This document shows, one piece after another, positions 32,003-45,807 of a stretch of DNA of 64,000 bases. The position numbers and the translations under genes were made by a program. A model generated the notes under the pieces. The model ran no database searches. It saw only the letters and a list, made by a program, of their open reading frames with translations, and was not told the DNA's origin. Source of the DNA: Choanephora cucurbitarum (lineage: Eukaryota; Mucoromycota; Mucoromycetes; Mucorales; Choanephoraceae); the NCBI GenBank assembly GCA_025331435.1, contig JAIWNI010000018.1:310001-374000 (forward strand), in the 5' to 3' direction. Every line of letters begins with the position of its first letter. The first letter of the stretch is position 1.

Positions 32003-32779
32003 TATTTCTCGGATAGTAAATAGAAGAGAGAAAAAAAAAGTTATGGGAAAAAAGGACCCTCTTTTTTTTTTCTCGAGTAAAATATTTAAACTTCTCCTTT
32101 TAGTAATCCATACCCCCCCCCCAGATTGATCTCGGTTACCAAAGTTGCTTTCCTTTGACCCACACATTGAATCTCATTGTATTACTGCGTTTCTGGCACT
32201 CCTCGAAGCTGTCAAAAAGCTGTTTTAGCTTTGGCATAAGCTCCCTTGTCTCTATTTCGAATCATTGGTTGTTTCTCGCCATGTTGTCTATTGTATTGTA
32301 TCAACCTGAAGAAAGATAAAGATGTTGACTAGAGATAACTCTATTTATATCATGTCCGTGTCATATTTTATAGCGATCGCAACAAAGCCTTTACAAACAA
32401 ATTGATTCCCGGATTTCTTTTTTTTTTTTTTTGCTAACAAGGTGGCGGCTGCTAATGACTATTCCTTGATTTTTTTTAATTTGACAGCATGTTGTTAACC
32501 TTGAGCGTGTTCCAAAGAAGCATTTATTTCACCAAATAAAAGCTTTTCCGAGAGCCAACTTAAAGTAGATCAAATTTATTGACTTGTATGGATGTTAGGG
32601 TGATCAGGATTTAATGTAAAAGGACATCCTTTCGGCTATACTCTATCCGGTAAGATAGGGTCGGAGCAAGAGGGATATCCAGTCATTTTAGAGATAAAAA
32701 AAAAATAGACTACATTTATTTTTTCAATCCTCTCTCTCTCTCTCTTTTTTCTCTCCTCTCCTTATATTAACCAGAAACA
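32003..32779. other. Divergent promoter region THEM6-like / HIS3
   Basis: Contains a poly-C stretch near 32113, T- and A-runs and a CT-rich tract (about 32729-32760) directly before the HIS3 start, typical of fungal pyrimidine-rich leaders. No gene seen. Confidence 0.5.
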
Positions 32780-33486
32780 ATGTCTGAAGCACGTACTGCC
32801 ACTTTGGAAAGAAAGACCAATGAGACTGACATCAAAGTCTCTATCAACTTGGATGATAAGCATGACCAAAAGATTCATATTGACACTGGTATTGGTTTCC
32901 TTGACCATGTAAAGTCAACCTTCCCTCTCTTTCTTTATATACTGTAGCATTAACTGTTTGATTTAGATGTATCATGCTCTTGCTAAACACGGAGGCTGGT
33001 CTTTGAATTTGGTCTGCAAAGGCGATCTTCATATTGACGACCATCATACTGCTGAAGATACTGGTATTGCCCTTGGTATGGCTTTCAAGCAAGCCCTTGG
33101 TACTCCCAGAGGTATTAAACGTTTCGGTTCCGCTTTCTGTCCTCTAGATGAAGTAGGTAGTTTGAATTGCGTTAGTGATAGGTAGACTTATGCAAATGAT
33201 ATAGGCTCTTGCCAGATCTGTTGTTGATATCTCTGGACGTCCTTTTGCTGATATCAACCTTGACTTGAGACGTGAAATGATTGGTCAATTGTCTACAGAA
33301 ATGATTCCTCATGTCTTGGAGTCTTTTGCTGGTGCTGCTGGTATTACTCTTCATGTAGATGTCTTGAAGGGTAAAAACGATCACCATAGAGCTGAATCTG
33401 CCTTCAAATCTTTGGCTGTTGCCATTCGTGAAGCTGTTACCAGAACTGGTACTAATGATGTTCCTTCTACTAAGGGTGTTTTGTAA
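32780..33486 (+). CDS. HIS3: Imidazoleglycerol-phosphate dehydratase (HIS3)
   Basis: Exons 32780-32908, 32967-33152 and 33205-33486, all phase 0, give 198 residues, the usual size of monofunctional eukaryotic enzymes. Mn-binding and catalytic motifs are complete: [60 protein letters not shown] and [16 protein letters not shown]. It dehydrates imidazole glycerol phosphate, the sixth step of histidine synthesis. The second intron is unspliced-readable for a short distance ([10 protein letters not shown]), which creates a false 72-codon ORF. Confidence 0.95.
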
Positions 33487-33803
33487 AGTGTTTGTTTTAG
33501 ATAGATTGAAGGTTTTTCTTTTAAAAAAAGTATATAGAATATAGTGCATGTCATTGATAACTGTCAAAAAAATAATATCAGCCTAAAATGCAACCAATCC
33601 TTTTGTGTCTTATCGGACACACTTTGAAGTGCCATTGTAACACAGAAAGCCACTTTTTTTTAAACACTTAAGATGCAGCAACTATTTGCTTTCTCTCTCT
33701 TTTTTTTTCTGTTTTTTTTAAGCTTGTGTATAGTGTTGTGTATTTCTTTTGTTTTTCTTTTATTTTTCTTTTCTATTCATACAAATACCCCTAAACTTAT
33801 ATA
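33487..33803. other. Short intergenic region HIS3 / MOT1
   Basis: T-rich, holding the HIS3 3' UTR and the MOT1 leader. No other feature seen. Confidence 0.5.
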
Positions 33804-36800
33804 ATGACCACAAGGTTAGACTAGAGTTGGAAAACGAGAGAGATTCATACTGATGCCTGTATAGACTTGATCGGTTAGTCTTATTGTTAGACACAGGCTC
33901 TACTACAGCTGTAAGGCGCACTGCTGCACAACAACTGGGTGAAATTCAAAAGCAACATCCTGGAGAGCTTTACAATCTGTTGTCTAGAGTAAATAAAGAA
34001 CTTATCCCAAGACGTACTTCTCACTCAATTATTTCACTAGGTTGTTGTTCATTTGAGAAGTAAAGTATGGGATACGCGTTTAGCAGCAGGTCAAGCATTG
34101 GAATCTATTGCAGCCAATGTACCCATTTGGGATCCAGAAAGAGAGACAACAGATGCAAGTCAATCGAGTGAAGAAGAAGAGGAAGATTTGCATAAGCTAC
34201 AGTTTAGTCAGTTTGATCTCGCTTCTGTACTTCAGCATGGCAAGCTTTTATTAGGCTCTGCAGGAAAAGAATACGATATAGACTTTTCAGATATGACACC
34301 ACAAGAACGTTTAGAACTCCAGAGACGTAACCTAAAAGAACGTTTAGGTTTAGCTAGTCAATTTATGGATGGTAAAGCTTACCAAAATAAACAGACAGAC
34401 CTAGTGTGCTTATCCCTTCCCTCTCTCTTTTATTTAGTCGATTTGGTGGATGATGCAGATTTAGATACGAAACAAACCAAGCCTTCCAATATAAAACTAG
34501 AAACAAAGAGTCCTTCACCTTCTCCTTCGACATCCACTACTTCAGCAGCACCTACACCCGCTGTAGCAGAAATCAATATGGCAGGCTTATCTGCACGCGA
34601 GCGCAATATGCTGAAGCGTAAAATGAAATTAGAGTCAAAGATGAAGAGCAAAAAAGAAAAGTAAGTACAGTGTATCATGCTTTTCATCAATACTTAATCC
34701 TATCTGTATAGAGTACGTGTTATGGATTTGAAAGGAAAGTCAGAACCTAAGGCTGTCAAGGTTGAGAGCAAAGAAGGTAAATTGATATCCGTCAAACCAA
34801 AAAAAAAACTGAATTAACAACACAATATGGTTAGAATTCGAGTTTACAGCACAACCTCAGTCAGACAAATTCGTAGTCGAAGTCAAAAAACCTACACCTT
34901 CAGAAACAGACGAGACAGATGGAATTCAGCGTGAATGGCCTTTTAGAATGATTTGCGAACACCTCTGTTTAGATCTTTTCGATCCTGCTTGGGAAATTCG
35001 CCATGGTGCCGGTATTGGCTTGCGTTCGATTCTAAAGGCACACGGTCAAGGTGCAGGCAAAAGATTATGCAGCAGAGAAAAAAACGAACAATTACACAAT
35101 GCATGGCTTGAAGATGTCGCCATTCGATTACTCTGTGTATTTGCCTTGGATCGATTTGCTGATTTTGTGTCGGATCAAGTTGTCTGTCCAGTACGCGAAA
35201 CATGCTCACAGACATTGGGTGTTGTGCTGCAATACATGCAACCAGATTCAGTTCGAAAAGTGCATGAACATCTACTTCGGCTCATCAATCAAAATGATCC
35301 TGCCTTCAGCGGTGAACGTTCTGTGTGGGAAGTACGCCATGCAGGTCTATTGGGTCTCAAGTATGCAGTTGCTGTCAGAAGAGATCTGGTTGAGATGTTA
35401 GTGGAAGGTACCACAGGTGCTGTCATTCTAGGTCTGCGCGATCATGATGATGATGTCAGAGCTGTTAGTGCATCCACCCTATTGCCCATCACAGCTGAAT
35501 TTGTACGCATGAGTTCTACAGAAAGGATCAGAGATGTCATAACCACTCTATGGGATTGTCTGATTGATTTAAAGGATGATTTAACTGCTTCAACAGGTGC
35601 AGTAATGGATTTGATTGCCAAGATGTTTGAACAGCCTGGTGTGATGGATATCGTGCGTCAAGGTTGTAGTCTTTCTGAACTCGTGCCTCGCCTACACCCA
35701 TTCTTTAGACACACTATCACTAGTGTGCGTATCGCTGTTCTCAACACACTCTTGACTTTTATCGAATGTGGCACTACATCTGAATGGATCGATGAGCGCG
35801 TCTATCGATTAGTGTTTCAAAATCTGATTGTGGAAGAAAAGGTTGAGATCATTGAAAAGACACTGGCTGTTTGGAAGGGATTGACGATTGGTGGTAAGGT
35901 GGATAACCCATTGATCCTTCAGGGAACACAGAACTGGTTAGGTAGTTGGTTCGAAATCACCATGACGCCTATTGGTCAACCTTTGGATACAGCTGCTTAC
36001 TTTTATAAACCACCTGGTGCATTCGGTAATGGCGGTACATTTGCTACCACAACATCTGCGCCTACAGTTGGTACAGGAAAGAAGAACAAGAAGGCAATGA
36101 CGAACAACACAACCACCAGTGCTGTCCGAAGCAGTAATGAAGCAGAAGCAGCTGGTAATCGAGATGGTCATAACCTGGATGCTGGTATGATTGCCCAAGA
36201 TTTTTCATTGATCACCACCGACCAAGTCATGCGTTGTCGTATTGCCTGTACAACCGCATTAGGTATGGCTATGAGCACTTGGCCTGATGACTCTATGGAA
36301 GTGTCTTATCAAGAAGTCTTGTTGAATCTGTTGACATCGCAATGGGCCTTGAAGCGACAGTTAGGTGCTATGGCTGTAGAAGAATGGGCCAAGGCTGTCT
36401 TGAAAGCAAGATACAATGCTGATTGCATCAGTCATGCACCTTCTGAAGCCATTTTGGCTGAATCACATAATTTCCCTCGTAATTTATCTCGAGCTATGAT
36501 TGCCAATTTGGAGACAGCCCAGGCTAATACGACTGGTTTCTATTTTGAACTTGTACACGTACTGAAGCGAATTCGAAACGAATGTCAAAACCTGGCTAAT
36601 GCTTTTCATGCTGAAGCGAAAGTACCTCCTGACTTGATTCCTACTTTGCCTAACCTTGTCCCTGGTGAAGCCCTACCTGAACAAGGACCACTCTTTACGA
36701 TCGAAACGGCCACTCAAGTTGTAGGAGAGATATTTGAGCAGTTATTGGCCAAAGTACCTCGCGGCAAAGGAAGAGCCGCTCTAGTGACCGCTTTAGAGGA

Positions 36801-39800
36801 ACGTCAAAAGCGTGTAGTTGCTTCCATCGGCTATTTCGAAGAACTCAAACAAAAGATTGAAATCAATGTTTATGCCAGTACAGCAGGCGCCGTTGTTGAA
36901 CTTGGTGTCTTGCCAGACAAACTGAACCCTGTCATTCGAAGTGTGATGAACAGTATCAAATTCGAAGAGAATCTTGAACTACAAAAGCGCTCTGCTGCTA
37001 CCTTAACAGATCTCATTGCCCTTTGCGAGCGTAACACAGCGCGATCCAATCCAAACGACAAAATCATCAAGAACCTCTGCACTTTCTTGTGCAGCGACAC
37101 AACTATCACTCCCGTCTTACAAGAAAATCAAACCAAGCTAGGCATCATGTCCATCGTAAAAGAAGAATCAAGCAAGGGTCATCATGCTCCTGTCAAAGAA
37201 GTTTTGACTCAAGAACAAAAGGATGCTCAACTGATGAAGCGTGGTGCTGAAATCACCTTGAGACAACTTTGCGATACTTTTGGTGACCGTGTGTTCGAGA
37301 TTGTACCCAAACTAAAGGAGTTTGTCAGTCAAAAGTTGATGGAAGCTTTCCCTATCTTGCCTCCATCTGCTGGCGGTGATATCAGCAATGAACAATCAGA
37401 TCACTTAATCACTGTCGACATGGCATTAGGTCAAGATGTAGTTGATTCTCTGACTGTACTTAACATGATCATCCCTTATGTTTCTAGTGGTCTCTATAAC
37501 CAAATCCTTCAGATTGTCCCTCATATTTGCAAATCGCTTCAATCCTGTTATGCTGTTATCCGCCATGTAAGTGCTCGTTGTTTGGCAGCTATTGCAAATG
37601 TGATTACAGCCGAAACAATGCAGATTATTGTGCATAAGATTTTGCCTCAACTTGGCAATACACTTAATCCCTATGATCGACAAGGCGCTTCTGAACTCGT
37701 GTATCATCTTGTTCAAATGTTGGATACTAAAATCTTGCCTTACACCATATTCTTGATTGTGCCTATCCTAGGTAGAATGAGTGATGTGGATGAGGGTGTC
37801 CGATTGACTTGTACCAACTGTTTTGCTCTACTGATCAAACTGGTGCCTTTGGAGGCAGGTATTCCTGACCCTCCAGGTATCTCTACTGAAATGCTCCAAC
37901 ACCGTGATGAAGAACGACGCTTCTTGGCTCAATTGCTTGATAGCTCGAAAGTCGAGAATTACGATATTCCTGTCAAGATCAATGCAGAACTTCGTAAATA
38001 CCAACAAGAGGGTGTTAACTGGTTAGCTTTCCTCAACAAGTTCCATTTGCATGGTATCCTATGTGATGGTAAGTTGTTTGTCTTTTAATTTTTTTTTTTT
38101 ACAATGCTGTATTAACTTTGCATTGGATGACGAATAGATATGGGTTTGGGTAAAACACTTCAATCTATTTGTATTCTTGCTGGAGATCATTATCGCAGGG
38201 CACAGAAGTTTAGTGAAACCAAGTCTCCTGAATGGACAGCTATTCCCTCTGTAGTCATTTGTCCTCCCACCTTAACAGGTCACTGGTATCACGAAATCTT
38301 AAACTATTGTAGCAACTTGAAGCCTTTATTGTATACAGGTGGCCCTGCAGAAAGAAAAAGGTACAATGAAAACTTTATACATTCTTTGTTTTTATTAATG
38401 ACCTCCAAAAAAGATTGCGTGCTTCAATTACAAAAAATGATATTATCATCATGTCTTACGATATCATTCGTAATGATATTGAAGAGCTCTCTGCTATTAC
38501 TTGGAACTATTGTATTCTAGATGAAGGCCATATTATTAAGAATGGCAAGACAAAGATCACAAAAGCAATCAAGACATTAAAATCAAACCACCGCCTAATT
38601 CTTTCTGGTACACCTATTCAGGTAAAATGAAACTGAATGTGAATGTCGATTTCTCTTTCTAATCCTATGCTTATTTGTTTAGAACAATGTACTGGAACTT
38701 TGGTCCCTGTTTGACTTTTTGATGCCTGGTTTCCTTGGTTCAGAGAAAATCTTCAATGAACGATTTGGTAAACCTATCTTGGCTAGTAGAGATAGCAAAA
38801 GTTCATCCAAAGAGCAAGAAGCCGGTGCACTTGCATTAGAAGCTTTACACAAGCAAGTTCTTCCGTTCTTATTGCGTAGACTAAAAGAAGATGTTCTGCA
38901 TGATTTACCTCCCAAGATTATTCAGGATTACTATTGTGAACTAAGTGATCTACAGGTAAGGATATCCTAAAACAACATGTGAAATGCACATGGCTAATCT
39001 CATTCTGTTTCACGTAAACAACAGAAATCATTGTATGATGAATTCGCAAAATCACAAGCTAAATCATCGGTTGAGCAGGATCTTGGTACCGATGTTGTAG
39101 CTACCAAGCCATCTGGAGATAAGTCAAGAGGAGCAACACATATTTTCCAAGCATTACAATACCTTAGAAGACTTTGCAACCATCCATTACTTGTTGTCAG
39201 CGACAAATATCCTAATTACAAGAAGGTGGAAGCATTCTTGCAAAAGACAAATACAAACATTCATAGTATATCAAATGCGCCTAAATTACAAGCCTTAAAG
39301 TAAGTGTTATTCTTCTTCAGAGAATATTCCAAATAACTAATTGTTTCTCGTTAGACAATTACTTGGTGAGTGTGGTATAGGTACTACCACAACTGAATCT
39401 GATTCAGATCCTGCTGCTATGGCCGCTGGTGCTGTCAGTCAACATCGTGCCTTGATCTTTTGTCAATTGAAACCTATGTTAGATATTATTGAAAATGACC
39501 TGTTCAAGACACTGATGCCTACAGTGAGTTATTTGCGTTTGGATGGTTCTGTCGACTCGAATAAGCGTCATGAGATGGTTCAGAAGTTTAATGCCGATCC
39601 TTCAATTGATGTTCTTTTGTTGACAACACATGTCGGTGGTCTTGGTCTTAACTTGACAGGTGCTGATACCGTTATTTTTGTGGAACATGATTGGAATCCC
39701 ATGAAAGATTTACAGGCCATGGATCGTGCTCACCGTATTGGTCAAAAGAAGGTTGTGAATGTCTACCGTTTGATTACAAGAGGCACGTTAGAAGAGAAGA

Positions 39801-40078
39801 TCATGGGTCTACAGAAGTTCAAGTTGAATATTGCAAATTCAGTTGTCAACCAACAGAACTCTGGTCTTCAAAGTATGGATACAGACCAAATTTTGGACCT
39901 GTTCAATGTTAGTGAAGGTGAAGATAAGAAGAACAAGAGACCAAAGAATCAGGATGGTGCTTCCGCTGAAGGTCTTGGTGCTGCTAAGGCTGTCTTAGAG
40001 AACCTAGAAACTCTATGGGACGAAAAGGATTATGAAGAAGAATACAATATCGATAGTTTTATTAGTAGTTTGAACTAA
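33804..40078 (+). CDS. MOT1: MOT1/BTAF1, TBP-removing Snf2-family ATPase
   Basis: Eleven exons: 33804-33814, 33865-33988, 34041-34371, 34438-34660, 34712-34776, 34835-38068, 38138-38360, 38414-38621, 38683-38955, 39025-39299 and 39355-40078, giving 1896 residues, close to yeast Mot1. The N-terminus MTTRLDRLVLLLDTGSTTAV and HEAT repeats bind TBP. The C-terminal Snf2 motor has DDMGLGKT (Walker A), DEGH (motif II, the Mot1 variant of DEAH), SGTPIQNN, LDGSVD, VGGLGLNLTGADTVI and DRAHRIGQKK. It uses ATP to strip TBP from DNA in the nucleus. The first exon is 11 nt, and intron 34372-34437 is 66 nt without a stop. The gene is tail to tail with URB2. Confidence 0.95.
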
Positions 40079-40185
40079 GTTTGTATGTGCCTTTCTGTAT
40101 TCATCTCTTCCAATAATAAAGAAACTAAAAAAGAAAAATGAAATGTAGCGAAAGACTGACGATAACATAAAGAAGAAGTAGCCGT

Positions 40186-43100
40186 TTATTGACCGGTGTA
40201 TTTGTGGTTTTCTTTCCAACTTGTGTAGAAACTCTTGAACAACGTCTTTCCTGAAGCATCTAAGCACGATAAGACGTAATTGCGATCAGCCTCTGAGCAA
40301 ACATCTAAAATATCATACAATGCGTTTGTCAAAATCGATTTTGTACTAGGCGTCACCACACTCATGTTGGGATTAGACTGAATGCTGAAATACTCGATCA
40401 AAATAGAAGGTGTATGCTTGGCTACTAATCTTTGTAATGTTTGTCCGCTCTTGGAAGTAGGCAATGCATGTTGTTTTTGTGGTATCGTCGTAAGCACACG
40501 AGCATAGCGTTGTGCGGATACATCATCTAAAGGAGCGAATTGAGTCAACAAAGACACAGTACGACCAGTCTTTATCTTTGTCTTATCGTCCCCTTGTTTG
40601 CGCTTCTTGCCCGTCACGAGCGAGACATGAGATGACTTGAAACAATGAAGCAATGATTGAACAAGTGCAATAAAGGGAGGCATCATATAAACAGTTTGCT
40701 CTTTGTGGTGTGTGATCAAGTTGATCAGGATAGAACAGACATCAGCAAATGTCTTCTTGGCTGACTCTGCATCAATTTGACCTTCAAATCTTTTAGGGGC
40801 TGTAGGATGTGCGATTTGTAAGAGACAGGACAATAAAAGAGAAAGATCATAATCCTTGAAGTGATAAGACTATAAAAAAAAAGGAGATAGATGTGAATCA
40901 TTTTCCTTGCTTGTTCATTTCACAAACATACCTGATCACCAGTCAATTGCAGCAGCATCTTTAGTAGTTCTTGCAGATATTTGAAAGAAGTTGTTTTACC
41001 AGCAATCATAGATAATTTAAGGATGATGGCAGGGATTATCTTTTTTAATCGACTCTTTTCAGCTACAAAGAAATTGAGTGATTGAACCGTAGATAGGGAA
41101 TATTTACTTACAGTCAGCGCAATTTGTCATCAAAAGAGAAAAGAAAGATAGATAAACCAATGTACGCTCTTCCCTTGTATTGTCTGTTCTGTTGCTTGAT
41201 TCTTCTTCTGCTTGCTCAACAAAACTTTGAAAGACAATTTCGTATTGCTCTTTCGATAGCGATCGAATCCATGAAGCAAATGCTCTAGAAAGGATACTAA
41301 TGGATGCTTGATCGCCTAAATAGATAACGTATACATTTAAAAATTTAAAAAGTAGAGAAATGAAAGACATATTTATACCTGTTTTATAGACCAGAGAATA
41401 AACAAACCAAACAGCAGCAAGCACACGCTTAGTTATGTCAATCTGTTGGTAACGTGTTGAAACAGAACAGAAAGCAGCAATGAATTCAGTGGTCATGTTG
41501 AGCACCACCGAATAGCCGGCTTCATTGGGTTGAAGAGCAGATTGCAAAAACTGGATGAAAGGTGAAGCCAAACTAGTGAGTGTTTTAGAGAGTTCTTCTG
41601 CTGCAATCACTATATTTGTTTAAATTTCAGGTAAATAAGTTGATGCTTTTTTTTTGTAATTCTAGATCTTTCTTGTTTACCTTCATCTACGGCAGGACCA
41701 ACAATTTGAGCATATTCCTGTACGAGTCTAGTTAAATGAAAGATATGTTTGATTGTTACAAATGCATCTTGATAATCAATAAAGATTTGCTGTCTAGAAT
41801 CTGAGTTGTCCGACATTTTCTTGGATAGAGTGGTCACTGTCGTCTTTCCAGTTTGAAGTGAGGCAACGATATATTGGCTGATGTGCGACATGGTATCAGC
41901 AGCATAAGCAATGTTTGAAAGATCAGCCTCGCTTACTTTACTAAATCGTGAGGCAAAAGAGATATCAGTAAGACGTAGATATGCATAAAGCAACAACACA
42001 CTTACCGATGAGCTAACACAGAATTTATAGCACACAAAAGATGAATTAGCTTGACAAGTGTAACCTGATCATCATTTCTCTCGAGATCTGCAATGCGTTG
42101 TTCAAGGGTATCTTGCAGGTAACGATAGGCATGTTGATCGGGTGTTTTGGAGCTAGCGTTCATAATCATTTTACGTAAAACTTGTTGGTCAATTTCACTC
42201 GTCGTATGCTCGAGAGAATCAAGTAAAACAACATCCTCCAAATCCCAACCTTGGCTAGAAGAAACAAACCAGTCTAAAACAAGAGGTTCAAGACCCTTTT
42301 CATATCATAGAAAAAATGAGATGAATGCATCATATATACGTTTCTTGTGATACTTGCCATGATACTGTGGATACTAAAGTAATCAATAAATCTCAATTGT
42401 AGGATACGAGCCATCAATGATAGCCTTGCTCGGGACAAGGGGCTTGCACTTGAGTAATGGGTAGACCAGATGTCAATCAGTGTTGCCAAATAAATGGTCT
42501 GAGTACGTTCATTCTTTTCATAGTATTCAATGGGAAAGATCAGAAGTAACTTCATCAATTGGGTCATCTTTTCTACGTAACGTGTACTGTTTTTTTGTTC
42601 GTCCTCATCCATCATGTTTTTTGAGGATTTCAGTGCATTCAATAGTGGTTGAATTGTTGCTTGTTCAACTACAAAAGGCTGAGCAGTTTTCATTTTGGAA
42701 ATCATGTCCATTGCAACCTGACAGATCTGGTTGGACTTTGAACTGGATAGATCAACTGCAAAGCCAATAAAGATATCAAGGATTGCTTGAATGTTGCATT
42801 CTAGATTAAAAGACATCAATGACCGATTCCTATTAATATTTCAATATACAAAGTACCTTTGAAGCATTTGGCTTCATAAAAGTTGGCTGATCTCAACAAA
42901 GAGGTATTCAGCAACTGAGCAGAAATTACATCTTCAGAAACAGCATTATCATTAGTTAATGATGTAAAGATAATTAATGCAATCTTCTCTGCTCTTCCGG
43001 AATCAATCCATTTTCTATACAGACTGATAAGTACCCTTCTTTTCGTTTTTTCTTTTTTGAATAACATATCAAACTTACGCAACAGAATCGAACCATTCAT

Positions 43101-45770
43101 CTGATATTAATTTCCAGCATGCAAGCTTAACTGTATTAGCATTTGTCAAGTCAAGCATAGATCCATTCCATTGTGTCTCTTGATACCAAACGCTATTGTC
43201 ACTTGCTTCAATGACAAAATCAACTACTTTGTTGACTAAGCTTGTTGTCTGCTTGGTTGCTGTTTGTTGCAAGAGTGATGAATAATAGGCATGTTGAAGC
43301 ATCGCGTTTGCCTACAGATATCATAAGTGCCCATAACACTATCAAATAACAAAAAAGAACTTACTGTAGCAACAACTGTCATTGAAGACTCCAAGGTGTC
43401 TTCTGATCTATGTTTATCGAAGATGCGCAGGTAGGCATCAGCTAGCCATTCTAATTGACTAGGTTCAAACTTTGATACATAAATGTCAAAGAATGCTGTG
43501 ATAAGAGCGAAATGGATTTGGAGTGCAGGCAAGAGCGTGTTCTGAGCAGACTGGTTAGCACTTATATTTGGCTTAACAAAGTCGTCATAGATAGACTTGA
43601 CAAGAGGCTCAAATGTGCTTAATTGATGGCGGTTTAATTTAAGTGCATGCGTGAAAGCGACCATATAACGAGCAAGCAGAAGAACATTATTGGTTTTGCT
43701 AGGCCCTTTTGTTTTTTCTTTCTTTTGCTTCTTGAGAGCAGGCTCGCTGTCTTGTTTAACTAACAAACTAGTCTGAAGTTCTGAGAAAATACCCAGAGCT
43801 TGAGCAGCAGGCATTGACTTGGAAACAACAGAGGAAAACCTAACTCAAAATAAATATCATACATAAAAAAAGACTCTCTTCCCAGCGTCTTAAGAAATAA
43901 ACTTACTCTTTTAAAAATGGTTCTGTAAACATAGGTTTCTTGAGCATGCCATACATATCATTTGAATTCAATTTGCCTAAGCCGTTGATTAGATCCATCA
44001 CAAATGCATCTAACTGTCTTGATGCTGAATAAGTGTTTAAGATAGATGTAGCAAAGTTAAAGCAAGAAGTCTGAGCGGTATCCACAGGCTGATGATTCAA
44101 TTTAGTCACTATCTGCTCATAAGATTTATCAAAAAAAAAAAACTTACATTCAGCAAAATGGGCCATAATTCTTGAATACGATTTTCAATCAATGAGAAGT
44201 CGATCTTTAAAAGAACATCTGCCAAATCCAAAGCCAAGCCTTGATCATATCCTACAAACAAGAATGATATCAGTAACTGTAATATACGATTACTGTTATC
44301 TTTCACCCTCTTTATAGAACTTACTTTGATCATTTTGCAAATACATGATTGTGTTATCTGCGATTCCATGCAACACATTTTGCTGTGATTTTGCAATATC
44401 ATCATTGCGACTACTATATACATTCAGTTGCAAGAGCTTTTTCAACAATTGGCAAACAGCTCGAAGATAAGCTGAAACTTGTTGCTCTTTCATTAGATTA
44501 AGGATCTTTAAAAGATAAACAAAGAATCCAAATTCAGCCATTCTACTAATATCTTGCATTACAGCTGTACTGGCATTGCGCTTCTGTCTGTAAGACCCAA
44601 GGAAAGCCGAAAATAGATCAGGTATCATATCAATAGCTAAAAGTTAAGACGCATGCATCAGTTTAACTGCTCAGATCATACCCATTTCTCTAAGCCAAGC
44701 CTTACCATCTAATACCTGCTCTGCATCTTTGGTCACCATAAATTCTAACGTCTCAAATAGTCGAACAACGTAGTTTGTTTGCTTGACTTTTGCTTCGGGT
44801 GTTTCGTCAACTTCCAAGCTTAATTCTTTTAAGACAGATGTATATTCTAAGATTGTGTCTGTGTGAAATAATACATGGCAGATAATATCTGAAATAAGTT
44901 GTGATGTCTGCAGGAATATCTGATCTTCATTGTCTACAATAAGGATTCTTCGACGAACACATAGCAGTTTGACTAATGATTTGTCAACAATAGAAGTAAA
45001 AATCTAAGAGGACACATCAACATCAGCATTCTCCACTTTTTCCCTTCATTTTCTTTCTCGCTCCAAATACTACCTTCTTCTGGTTAGCAGCTAACACAAG
45101 CTGTGCATCAAACTTTTTCAAAACCAACAATGCTGTTGGAACAAGTTCATATAGCACTTTTTGTTCCAAAGGTTCATTAGGTGAAGCCAAGCATAAGTCG
45201 ACTTGAACAGCCAAGGATGTCAACAATTGATCAGCGCCTGTTGAAACATGCTCAAAAGCAGGTCGATAGGAAACAGAAAAACGATCTGAAAGCAACACTT
45301 TCAAGCATCGATGAATAGAAGATAAAAGGTCAAGTCGAATCTGAGGCTGATCTAAGCAATTCTTGTAAACATGTTGCAAAAGTGTTGAGACAGAAGCGAT
45401 CAAGTTGACGTGAACAGTAGGTGCTGATTGATTCGAGTCCATGTTGATCTTATTATCGTAATGCTCTAGTAGATCACTTAATAAAGTCCAATAAGGCAGT
45501 TGAAATAAGCTACAATCGTCGAGTCTATCGTTTCATTGTCAGCGTTTGTATTAGTCACCAGTGCATCAACTACATAAGTGCGTTGACTTACTTCTTTAAG
45601 TTGGGTTTGGCAAAAGCTGTACAGATCCATTCAAACAAAAAATCGTCTTTGTTGGGGAAGAAGATGGCATTGTTCGACCATGCCTCGTGTGCCTTCTCTA
45701 TTCTCTGCTTCGAGTTGAGACCAGCACCTTTGAGTGATTTGGCGATCTTTTCGGAAGTTAATTCACTCAT
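40186..45770 (-). CDS. URB2: URB2/NPA2, nucleolar pre-60S assembly factor
   Basis: Sixteen exons on the minus strand: 45592-45770, 45074-45524, 44683-45003, 44325-44636, 44148-44251, 43907-44112, 43365-43839, 43078-43311, 42857-43014, 42340-42800, 42006-42295, 41681-41940, 41379-41609, 41112-41315, 40932-41062 and 40186-40869. They total 1566 residues. The start MSELTSEKIAKSLKGAG and the C-terminal block AKHTPSILIEYFSIQS ... ALYDILDVCSEADRNYVLS ... LDASGKTLFKSFY are those of the Urb2/Npa2 family. The middle is helical and poorly conserved. Urb2 acts in early 27S pre-rRNA processing. The intron at 45008-45073 is readable for 14 codons, which would give a false end at GKSGEC. A short upstream ORF overlaps the start. 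Confidence 0.88.
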
Positions 45771-45807
45771 GAGAAGTGAGCTTGTTATCGTCTGTTAGAA
45801 GATCCAT
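45763..45807 (-). promoter_or_regulatory. Upstream ORF overlapping URB2 start codon
   Basis: ATG at 45805-45807 opens a 14-codon frame (MDLLTDDNKLTSHE) that ends at TGA 45763-45765, past the URB2 ATG (45768-45770) in a different frame. If it is in the mRNA it should reduce URB2 translation by forcing leaky scanning. Confidence 0.4.
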
